Assembly: GCA_001464035.1 (NCBI GenBank)
Contig: LNEC01000006.1
Span: 186,001-250,000, forward strand
Direction: 5' to 3'
Length of the DNA stretch: 64,000 bases
DNA from: Bradyrhizobiaceae bacterium Ga0074131
GTDB taxonomy: Bacteria > Pseudomonadota > Alphaproteobacteria > Rhizobiales > Xanthobacteraceae
The position numbers and the translations under genes were made by a program. Below are positions 27,533-35,724 of this stretch, piece by piece; position 1 is the stretch's first letter, and each line of letters starts with the position of its first letter. A model generated the notes under the pieces. The model was not told where the DNA came from and made no database searches. It saw only the letters and a list, made by a program, of their open reading frames with translations.

Positions 27533-28426
27533 CTACAGATTCCCACGCCGGAACTGGCCCGGCGTGTGGCCGGTCAGGCGCCGGAACGCCGCTGACAGAT
27601 GGCCTTGGTTCGCGAAGCCCAGTTCTTCAGCGATCTGTTGCACCGGAAGGCTGCTCCGCAGCAGCATCGTCTTGGCCAGTTCGATTCGGGCGCGGAGAAT
27701 GAACTGGTGCGGCGGCAGGCCGAAGGTTTTCCGGAAGGCGCGGGCGAAATGGAAGCGGCTTAGTTTCGCCAGCGCAGCCAGTTCGCCGAGCGAAATGTCA
27801 CGGCAGAGATTTTCCGAAATGTACCCGCGCAGCAACCGCTCCTGCGCCAGCGACAATCCGCCGCTGGCCGGGATCTTTCCGAACGCGGCATTGCCCTGAA
27901 GGCGTTCGACCTCCAGCGCCGCCAGCAAGGCCAGCGTTTCCGCGTAGAGCGAATTTGCTGGCTGCTCGGCCTTCAGCAGGGTCTCGATCTTGCCGAGCGT
28001 CGAACGCAAGCCCCCATCGTCGAAGTACAGCATCGGCCGGCGGCCCTCCGCAGCACGCAAACTCTCCAGCTCTTCCGGAATGACGGCGGGATCGTAGTAG
28101 AGCGCGGTAAATGCATTCTGGCGGTTCGATACCCGTGACCAGCCGGATACCGTGCAGCCCATCGGCACGAACGTCATTCTGTTGCGCAGATCAAGCATGC
28201 GGAAGTTGCCGACGTCGTCGAGCGATATTTCACCATCCGCCAACTTCAGATCGTGCACCGCGAGGTAATGGGTCGGGCCGACCCACCTATACGAAAGCTC
28301 GCTGCCGCCGGGCACCATGACATGTTCGGTGGCAAAGCCCCGCCATGAGAGCTTGCGCCGCCCGTCCCGCGGCGCGGCTTGATCCTTGAATGTGAGCGAA
28401 ACCTGATTCCTCGAAACCACATTCAT
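27533..28426 (-). CDS. AraC-family transcriptional regulator
   Basis: A 297-residue regulator with an N-terminal beta-rich sensing domain (to about residue 190) and a C-terminal double helix-turn-helix. The latter shows DISLGELAALAKLSRFHFAR and VQQIAEELGFANQGHLSAAF followed by RRLTGHTPGQFRR, all diagnostic. The start is the ATG at 28426. It converges on the quinone oxidoreductase gene and is not obviously linked to any operon in the window; its target is unknown. Confidence 0.86.
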   Translation of the reverse strand: MNVVSRNQVSLTFKDQAAPRDGRRKLSWRGFATEHVMVPGGSELSYRWVGPTHYLAVHDLKLADGEISLDDVGNFRMLDLRNRMTFVPMGCTVSGWSRVSNRQNAFTALYYDPAVIPEELESLRAAEGRRPMLYFDDGGLRSTLGKIETLLKAEQPANSLYAETLALLAALEVERLQGNAAFGKIPASGGLSLAQERLLRGYISENLCRDISLGELAALAKLSRFHFARAFRKTFGLPPHQFILRARIELAKTMLLRSSLPVQQIAEELGFANQGHLSAAFRRLTGHTPGQFRRGNL

Positions 28427-28636
28427 CTCCGCTCGCGGTGCTCAGAGTAGCGACTCTTCCGCTTTCCGGTGAAGGCACCTGCGCAGGTTAAACGATCGAA
28501 GCCAATTCTGAAACGGAACGGGTTGGGTGGCGAGCTAGTTCCATGGCCCGATCTGGGAAACAGCCGCCGACGTTAGCCGGCAACGCTCGGTTTATCGGCT
28601 GGTCGATTTCCAGAATGCAGAGGCCAAGTTTGAGCT

Positions 28637-31261
28637 TTACGCTCGAGGCCTCCCGCTCACCAATGAACCTGTTTCAGGCGGACAATCGGAGAGTGGCGGC
28701 TTTTGGGAAAGTGCCGCCGCCAATTGGCCCAGCAGCAGCCTGGTGTCATACGGCTTGGACACCGTAGGCAGTTTGGCCATCGCCGCCGGCCGCCGAAAGG
28801 ACTCGGAATATCCGGTGGTCAACACCACTGGAATGCCTCTCTTTTGGATGAGACTGGCGATCGGCCAGGACGGTTTGCCGCTCAAATCGACGTCCAGCAA
28901 CGCGATGTCGAAATCCTTGTCCTCAGCGGCGCTCAGGCCTTCGGCGAGACGCGCATAGGGGCCAATGACGATGGCGCCCGCCTGCTGGAGAACGTCGGTG
29001 ACATCGATCGCGATCAGGCCGTCGTCCTCGACGACGAACACTTTCTTCCCGTCCAGCGATAACGCGGACGGTTGCGGTAGCGCCTGACCGTCCCTCCCGA
29101 CGGGCCTTGAATGGCCGGTGACGACTTTTTCGAAGGGAATGTCGATCGTGCATCTTACGCCGTCGGGTTGCATCGCCAGCACGACCTTGCCGCTGACGTC
29201 CTCGGCGAACACCCGCTCCAGCAGCGTGCGGCCGAAACCACGCCGGTTGGTGTTCCGCACCGGCGGACCACCGCTTTCGACCCAGGTGAAGACCAGCCAG
29301 TTCGCGCCGTCCTTGACGACCTGATCCCAGCGCAGCGCCACCCTGCCCTCCCCCGAAGACAGGCTGCCATGCTTGATGGCGTTGGTAACCAGTTCATGGA
29401 GGACCAGGGCAAAGGACAGCGCGGTACCGGGCTCCAGGGAGAAATCGTCGCCTTCGACGGTGATATTGCCTTCGAGCTGCGAACGCTGGGCGGCAATTTC
29501 GTCCTCGACGATGGTTCGCAGCGATGCGCTTTCCCAGCGCGAGGACGACAGCAGGCTGTGCGCCTTCGACATCGACTGCAAGCGCTTCTCGATGGCGGAA
29601 GTGAAGGTGGCGAGGTCCCTGGCGCTCTTGCTCGAAAGCCTGACCAGCGACTGGATCGTGGCGATGGTATTCTTCACCCGGTGGTCGAGTTCGCCCATCA
29701 GCAGCTCCTGCTGGTGACGCGCTTTCTCCTGCTCGCGCAACGACTGGTCGATGCGATGCAGCACGACCTCGAGCACCGTGGTCCGCAGCAGCCGCGCGGC
29801 GTCGATTTCCACCGATCGCCAGGGCCGCGATTGCCCGGTAACGGTCTGTTGCCAGGCGTCAAATGACTTGCGGGGCGTCAGGCGGTCGCCCAACGGTCCC
29901 GGCTCGACCGGCTTGCCGGGATCGCCGGCCCAGGTAACGGTGGAAACCAGTTCCGGAAGAAACCACAGCACGTAATCCCTTGGATGACGCGACACCGAGA
30001 GCGCCATCAGTCCCGCAGCCCGATCGAGCAGATCCTTGGCCGGCGGAAAAACCTTGGCAAGGTGATCCGTGGCGAACACGCCTTCCGGCTGGTTCTCATT
30101 GAGCCACTCGACCAGCGCGTCGATCTGATCGTTGTCGGGCGTGTTGCCGAGCGCGAAATTCTCGCCTTCCACCCTGACCACCACCCCGTCTGCCCCGATG
30201 TAGTCGAGCAGGTTGGGACGGGCGCCGATCAAAGCCTCGGCAAGACCGTGCCGGCTCATGGCGCGGGTGAGTTCGTCGTGCACGTCGCGAATGGCGATGC
30301 GATCGCTGGAGTCGAGCAGTTCCAGCGTGCTCCCGAGATGGAGCGAGGCAAGCTGCGCGAACACTTCGAGGGCGAGCCGCAGGCGTGAGCTGAGAAAGAG
30401 CGGCGCGGCGGCGTGGCACGCGATCAGTCCCCAGAGCCGGCCGCCGACGATCAGCGACAACGACATCGAGGAATGCACGCCCATATTGCGCAGATACTCC
30501 AGATGCACGGGGGAAACTGCACGCAGCCGGCTGAAGCTCAGGTCCAAGGGCTGCCCGGTCTTTGGATTGAGCACCGGCAGCAGAGGTTCCGGCGTATAGC
30601 TCACATCCGGGATGTAGCGAATCCAGCTCCGGCGGTAGAGTTCGCGCGCCTGTGCCGGAATATCGCTCGCGGGATAATGCAGGTCGAGATAGGACGGCAC
30701 GTCGTCCGACGCCCTGCTTTCGGCCACGACATGGCCGCTGTCGTCCTCCCGGAAGCGATAGACCATGACGCGGTCATAGCCGGTGACGCCCTGAATCTGA
30801 CGCGCCAGCGATTGCAGCAGCGCGTCAAGATTGTCGACCGGCGCGAGGTGGCCGATCATCGAATGGACGAGGTCCAGCACATCGTCGGCGGGGTGCGGCC
30901 GCTGCGGTTCCAGTTCCAGGATCACCAGCCCGTCGTGCAGATGCGCGGTGGCGTCGATCCTACTGTTGAGGATTTGAACCTCCAGCGCCAGCGAGGGCCG
31001 CGGCGCGGCATTGCCATGCGGGCTGGAAAATTGAGCTTCCAGCCGTATCTTGGCGGCGGAGCCGATCTGAGTCTCGAGTTTCTGGCCGATCAGGGCCGGC
31101 TTGCCGAGGCTGAAATACTGCTCGGTGGGGCCGGCGACCTGGACGATCTCGAGGGTTTCGGGATCGAGCGCAACCAGCGCGCCATGGGGCTGAATGCAGC
31201 CGGGAATCTGGATCGGTTCCCGGTCGCAGCTGGTCAGGTCGGCTTCGCCGAACGCTGGCAT
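28637..31261 (-). CDS. bphP: Bacteriophytochrome with HWE-type histidine kinase and fused receiver
   Basis: An 874-residue red/far-red photoreceptor. The biliverdin-attachment cysteine is Cys12 in SCDREPIQIPGCIQPHG. PAS (to about 115), GAF (about 130-300, with PASDIPAQARELY, the DIP motif that contacts the chromophore) and PHY (about 310-490) follow. The output is an HWE/HisKA_2 kinase with the phosphorylated histidine His527 in ELDHRVKNTIATIQ and the family motif SRWES, then a receiver domain with Asp790 in ALLDVDLSG and Lys in VSKPYD. The whole relay is therefore one protein. No heme oxygenase for biliverdin is in the window. The start ATG at 31261 gives the conserved N-terminus. Confidence 0.9.
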   Translation of the reverse strand: MPAFGEADLTSCDREPIQIPGCIQPHGALVALDPETLEIVQVAGPTEQYFSLGKPALIGQKLETQIGSAAKIRLEAQFSSPHGNAAPRPSLALEVQILNSRIDATAHLHDGLVILELEPQRPHPADDVLDLVHSMIGHLAPVDNLDALLQSLARQIQGVTGYDRVMVYRFREDDSGHVVAESRASDDVPSYLDLHYPASDIPAQARELYRRSWIRYIPDVSYTPEPLLPVLNPKTGQPLDLSFSRLRAVSPVHLEYLRNMGVHSSMSLSLIVGGRLWGLIACHAAAPLFLSSRLRLALEVFAQLASLHLGSTLELLDSSDRIAIRDVHDELTRAMSRHGLAEALIGARPNLLDYIGADGVVVRVEGENFALGNTPDNDQIDALVEWLNENQPEGVFATDHLAKVFPPAKDLLDRAAGLMALSVSRHPRDYVLWFLPELVSTVTWAGDPGKPVEPGPLGDRLTPRKSFDAWQQTVTGQSRPWRSVEIDAARLLRTTVLEVVLHRIDQSLREQEKARHQQELLMGELDHRVKNTIATIQSLVRLSSKSARDLATFTSAIEKRLQSMSKAHSLLSSSRWESASLRTIVEDEIAAQRSQLEGNITVEGDDFSLEPGTALSFALVLHELVTNAIKHGSLSSGEGRVALRWDQVVKDGANWLVFTWVESGGPPVRNTNRRGFGRTLLERVFAEDVSGKVVLAMQPDGVRCTIDIPFEKVVTGHSRPVGRDGQALPQPSALSLDGKKVFVVEDDGLIAIDVTDVLQQAGAIVIGPYARLAEGLSAAEDKDFDIALLDVDLSGKPSWPIASLIQKRGIPVVLTTGYSESFRRPAAMAKLPTVSKPYDTRLLLGQLAAALSQKPPLSDCPPETGSLVSGRPRA

Positions 31262-31725
31262 CCGGTCGTCCCCATTTTCTTATAATTGCTTACATTGGTC
31301 TATCCTTGCGTAATTTGGAAACCGGCGCAACCGTTGAGGTTATAGCCGCTGGCCACCGAACCCCGGAGCGCCCCGCTGGCCCGTTTGGTCGGCAAGAACT
31401 CCGATAGCTCCAGGGCACTCGTCAAAAATTTCTGTCAAATTCGACTGGCTGGGAACAATTTTTCATTTCGCCGACCGTTCGGGATGCGTGCTTGAACCGC
31501 GGACGGAATTGAGGCAACGCAAGTCCTTCACCTGCACCGACGCATTCGATGTGAGAATTTCCGGTGCTGGCCATCGCTGAACGTGGCGGACTTCGCCGGG
31601 CCCGCGGACCAGGCGGTAGCGTCACTCAATTCATAACAGTTCGTAAGAAGCCTTGCTGCGAGTGAGTAGCGGTCGCGCGTCTGATCGACGCTATGCTGTT
31701 GCCTGACGTGTGCTAAACACCCGCC
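31262..31725. other. Intergenic region between bphP and the CDF exporter
   Basis: A 464-base divergent spacer that should hold the promoters of both genes. Short reading frames cross it, but none has a credible start, codon pattern or motif. I saw no terminator, repeat or RNA gene in it. Confidence 0.6.
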
Positions 31726-33117
31726 ATGAACGCAACCGCTCTCAATATCAAGAACGTCAAAACCCGCGTTGCGGCGATTTCAATCTTCGCCAGTGCCGCC
31801 ATGGCCGCGGCGAAGTTCGCGGTCGGCATCAGCATCGGCTCGCTGGCGCTGATCTCCGACGCGTTGCACAGCGTGATCGACCTGGTGGCCACCATCATCA
31901 CCTGGGCGGTGGTGCGGGTTTCCGACCGCCCGGCGGACGACGAGCATCACTACGGCCACGGCAAGTTCGAGAGCCTTTCGGCGCTCGGCATCACCGCCCT
32001 GCTCTATCTGCTGGCGGGTGGCATTCTGGTCGAAGCCTGGAGCCGCCTGAGTGAAGGCGCGCCGCCGCCGACCGTCTCGGCCATCCCCTTCATCGTCCTC
32101 GTGATCGAGATCGCCGTGAACTTTTGGCGCGCCCGGGCACTGCACCGTGCCGCGCGCGAAACTCACAGCCAGGCGCTGGCGGCCGATGCGCTGCATTTCG
32201 CTTCCGACCTGTTCGGTTCCTTTGCCGTGATCGCTGGCCTCGTCCTGGCCGGCCTCGGCTTCTGGTGGGGCGATGCGGCTGCGGCCATCGCCGTCGCCCT
32301 GATCATCGGCTTCCTCGGCCTGAAGATGACGCGCTCCACCGTGGAGACCCTGCTCGATCGCGCGCCCGCAGGCGTTTCGGAAAAAGCCGCCGCCGCGCTC
32401 AGGACAACCCCCGGCGTGGTCGATGTCGAGCGGCTGCGGGTACGGATGGTCGGGTCGACGCACTTCATCGACGCCACCGTGCAGGTGCCGCGCACCTATC
32501 CGATCGACCGGATCGAGGAGATCAAGCGAATGGCGCAGCATGCGGTCAGCAAGGCGCTCGGCGACGCCGACCTGACGTTCAACGCCGTGCCGGTGGCGCG
32601 CAACAACGAAAGCGTGCGGGAACGCATCATGGTGATCGCGCGCAATTCCGGACTCGCCGTCCACCACGTTACGGTGCACGACCTCGGCGGCAAGCTGACC
32701 GTCAGCATCGATCTCGAAGTCGACGGCGATATGCCGCTGACGGCGGCCCACGACATCGCCCATGGACTGGAACGCAGTATCCGCGACGAATTCGGCGAGG
32801 ACGTCGAGGTCGACACCCACATCGAGCCGCTGGAGCCCGAACTCCCGCTCGGCATCGACGCCGCGCCCGATCGCGTCGAAGCCATCAAGGCCGCGCTGTC
32901 GCGCTTTGCCGCCCACGGCGCCATCCACGACGTGCACAATGTGCGGGTGCGCAACACCGACGCCGGCGAAATCGTCAACTTCCACTGCCGCGCCGCGCCC
33001 TCGATGAGCGTGATCAAGGTTCATCAGAACGTCGACGAGATCGAGCGGGCGTTGCGCCGCGCCTTCCCCACGGTGAAGCGCGTCATCAGCCACGCCGAGC
33101 CGCCGCACGCGCGGTGA
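31726..33117 (+). CDS. Cation diffusion facilitator metal exporter with extended C-terminus
   Basis: A 463-residue CDF transporter that exports divalent metal (Zn, Fe, Co, Cd or Mn) in exchange for protons. The membrane part (residues about 15-210) has the two metal-site pairs, SDALHSVIDLV (D-x-x-x-H-x-x-x-D-like) and ADALHFASDLF, and the HYGHGKFES motif typical of the family. Usual members end near 300 residues with one cytosolic dimerisation domain. Here the tail continues with what look like two further ferredoxin-like repeats (about 290-370 and 380-455), containing His-rich VHHVTVHDLGG. The start is ATG at 31726, without a strong Shine-Dalgarno site. The metal is not predictable from the sequence. 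Confidence 0.87.
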   Translation: MNATALNIKNVKTRVAAISIFASAAMAAAKFAVGISIGSLALISDALHSVIDLVATIITWAVVRVSDRPADDEHHYGHGKFESLSALGITALLYLLAGGILVEAWSRLSEGAPPPTVSAIPFIVLVIEIAVNFWRARALHRAARETHSQALAADALHFASDLFGSFAVIAGLVLAGLGFWWGDAAAAIAVALIIGFLGLKMTRSTVETLLDRAPAGVSEKAAAALRTTPGVVDVERLRVRMVGSTHFIDATVQVPRTYPIDRIEEIKRMAQHAVSKALGDADLTFNAVPVARNNESVRERIMVIARNSGLAVHHVTVHDLGGKLTVSIDLEVDGDMPLTAAHDIAHGLERSIRDEFGEDVEVDTHIEPLEPELPLGIDAAPDRVEAIKAALSRFAAHGAIHDVHNVRVRNTDAGEIVNFHCRAAPSMSVIKVHQNVDEIERALRRAFPTVKRVISHAEPPHAR

Positions 33118-33335
33118 ATTCCGGAACCGGGCGCGTGTTCTCCTTTCGGACTCACTTTGCCGATAATTTTTCGGGCCGTTCACAGTTCCAATTCAGCGTT
33201 GGACAAGATTTATTTCGATTAACAAATCGTTGACTCTCGACAGCACGGCCAAACTGGATTCAAATCGCTGTGATTCGAAAGCGACTGGGGCGCGTTCCGA
33301 TCACGGTGCAGGAAGTTCTCCGAGGGGGTCAAGGC

Positions 33336-35660
33336 ATGGCGCGCGCACACGCGGCGAGCGCGTGCGTCCAATCCGATTCGATCAAGGGATTGGCGCAATC
33401 GATCGCGAAACCAGCCTATCATCGGCTGTTGGTAGCGGAGCCTGTGCTCCGGCGCGCTGTGCCCACCCTGATTATCGCCTTCCTGATCACGATTTGCCTC
33501 GGCGCATTCGTCCAGGTGGTCGATCAGAACCGGCAAAAGCGCGGAGCGATCAAGCGCGACCTCGCGGCAGTCGCCGATCTTCTGACCGAACGTCTCGACC
33601 GCATCTCGTCTGTCAGGCAGGACCGGGCCGCGATCATCGGCCGCCTGCAGAGCCTGCTGCCCGGCCTCATCCCGTCGTGGGGCGTCGCCGCCGGCCGGCA
33701 CGTCATCGTCACCGGCGCCGACCAGCGGGTTCTCGCCCGCGTCCCGATCGAAACCGCGCTGGGCGACAGCGCCGGCATCCTCGAGGCCGTCAGCGGCGCC
33801 CTGTCGCTGACCGGAGCTGCGCAGCAAGGCACCGTGGCCGACATCGTCCTGCCCAACGGCAAGGGCGCGCTGGCGATCCAGCGCGTCGTCAAGTCGCTGC
33901 CCGGCCAGGTCATCATCATCCAGGAAAAGGTCGGCTCGCTCTGGCAATCGGACGCCGCGCTCTCGGTGACGCTTTCCGCCACCACCGGCTTCGTCGTGCT
34001 GATCCTGGGCTTCGCATTCCACTGGCAGTCAACCCGCGCCCGCGAGGGCGACCTCATCAATGACGCCGTGCGCGGCCGGATCGATACCGCGCTCAATCGC
34101 GGACGCTGCGGATTGTGGGACTGGGACCTGTCGCGCGGCAGGATCTTCTGGTCGCAGTCGATGTTCACGATGCTGGGCCTCGAGACCCGCAACGACCTTT
34201 TGACCTTCGGCGAGGTCAACGCGCTGGTGAAATCCGACGACATCGACCTGTTCGCCATCGGCAATCAGCTGATTTGCGGCGAGATCGGCCACATCGACCA
34301 GACCTTTCGGATGCAGCACACCGAGGGCCACTGGATCTGGCTGCGGGTTCGCTGCGAACTCAGCCACGGCGAAACCGACGCCGGCCTGCACCTGATCGGC
34401 ATTGCCGTCGACATCACCGAGCAAAAGAGCCTCGCGGAGAGAACGGTGGAGGCCGATCTGCGGCTCCGCGACGCGATCGAGACGATCCCGGAAGCGTTCG
34501 TGCTGTGGGACGCGGAAGACCGCCTGGTGCTCTGCAACTCGCACTTCCAGCGCCTGCACCGGTTGCCGGATTCGGCGGTGACGCCGGGCACCTCCTATGA
34601 AACCGTGATCGAAGTCGGCAGCATGCCGGAGGTCCGCACCAGGCTGCATGACTCCGCCAACCTGGCGCCCGGCGCGCGCACCTTCGAGGCGCAGCTCGAC
34701 GATGGCAACTGGCTGCACATCAGCGAACGCCGCACCAAGGATGGCGGCTATGTTTCGGTCGGCACCGACATCACCCGCATCAAGGAGCACGAGCAGAAGC
34801 TGGTCGACAACGACCTCCGCCTGCGCGCCACCGTGATCGATCTCAAACGTTCGCAGTCCGAGCTCGAACGCCAGGCCATCGAACTCGCCGACCTCGCCGA
34901 GAAATATTCCGACGAGAAGAACCGCGCCGAGGAAGCCAACCAGACCAAATCCAGATTCCTGGCCAATATGAGCCACGAACTGCGCACGCCGCTCAACGCC
35001 ATCATCGGGTTTTCCGAGATCATGGAAAGCGGCATGTTCGGCACGCTCGGCTCGGAAAAATATCAGGAGTACTGCCACGACATTCTCACCAGCGGCCACT
35101 ATCTGCTGGAAGTCATCAACGACATCCTCGATATGTCGAAGATCGAGGCCGGCCGGATGAAGCTCGACATGGAGCAGCTCGACCTGTCGAAGACGCTGGC
35201 GGAATCGATGCGGGTGGTGTCCGGGCGGGCCGACGACAAAAACCTGACGCTCGACGCCGATTTCGACGGCAGCATTTCGGTGGTGGCCGATCGCCGCGCG
35301 GTCAAGCAGATCATCGTCAACCTGTTATCCAATGCGGTCAAGTTCACGCCCGATGGCGGCAAGGTGGTGGTGCGAAGCCGGCTGCTCGGCGATTCCATCC
35401 TGCTCATGATCGCCGACACCGGCATCGGGATCGCGCCGCATTCGCTGCTGCGCCTGGGCCGGCCGTTCGAGCAGGTCGAAAGCCAGCTCAGCAAGACCTA
35501 TCACGGCTCCGGGCTAGGGCTCGCAATCGCTCGATCGCTGACCAGTCTGCACGGCGGATCGATGCGGCTGCGCTCGAAGCTCGGCACCGGCACCGTGGTC
35601 TGCATCTCGCTGCCGCGCGACGCCCGCAAGGCCAGGGCCGGAGTTTCCGCGGCGGCCTAG
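33336..35660 (+). CDS. pleC: PAS-domain membrane sensor histidine kinase, PleC/PdhS type
   Basis: A 774-residue hybrid-free histidine kinase. Two membrane helices (about 42-63 and 212-232) flank a periplasmic sensor domain. Two PAS-like domains follow (about 250-375 and 385-500), then a coiled coil and the kinase core. The phosphorylated histidine is His547 in SHELRTPLNAIIGFSEIMES. The following DHp helices (KYQEYCHDILTSGHYLLEVI) have the pattern of DivK-interacting kinases PleC and DivJ. The ATPase has N-box LLSNAVKFTPDGG and GSGLGLAIA. I prefer the ATG at 33336 with GAGGGGG upstream; the GTG at 33270 is the alternative. Its position next to glnE matches pleC in Sinorhizobium meliloti, as I recall that gene order, which supports the name. 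Confidence 0.8.
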   Translation: MARAHAASACVQSDSIKGLAQSIAKPAYHRLLVAEPVLRRAVPTLIIAFLITICLGAFVQVVDQNRQKRGAIKRDLAAVADLLTERLDRISSVRQDRAAIIGRLQSLLPGLIPSWGVAAGRHVIVTGADQRVLARVPIETALGDSAGILEAVSGALSLTGAAQQGTVADIVLPNGKGALAIQRVVKSLPGQVIIIQEKVGSLWQSDAALSVTLSATTGFVVLILGFAFHWQSTRAREGDLINDAVRGRIDTALNRGRCGLWDWDLSRGRIFWSQSMFTMLGLETRNDLLTFGEVNALVKSDDIDLFAIGNQLICGEIGHIDQTFRMQHTEGHWIWLRVRCELSHGETDAGLHLIGIAVDITEQKSLAERTVEADLRLRDAIETIPEAFVLWDAEDRLVLCNSHFQRLHRLPDSAVTPGTSYETVIEVGSMPEVRTRLHDSANLAPGARTFEAQLDDGNWLHISERRTKDGGYVSVGTDITRIKEHEQKLVDNDLRLRATVIDLKRSQSELERQAIELADLAEKYSDEKNRAEEANQTKSRFLANMSHELRTPLNAIIGFSEIMESGMFGTLGSEKYQEYCHDILTSGHYLLEVINDILDMSKIEAGRMKLDMEQLDLSKTLAESMRVVSGRADDKNLTLDADFDGSISVVADRRAVKQIIVNLLSNAVKFTPDGGKVVVRSRLLGDSILLMIADTGIGIAPHSLLRLGRPFEQVESQLSKTYHGSGLGLAIARSLTSLHGGSMRLRSKLGTGTVVCISLPRDARKARAGVSAAA

Positions 35661-35724
35661 CCTGCCGTGATAGTCCGTGACCGACCGCGGGCGAAGTGCC
35701 GGAAGCCTTAACACGGTTCCAGGA

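Noticed and set aside
31422..31625. Minus-strand frame of 67 codons in the bphP-CDF spacer
   Set aside because: No ribosome-binding site, no motif, and mixed composition; it looks like chance.
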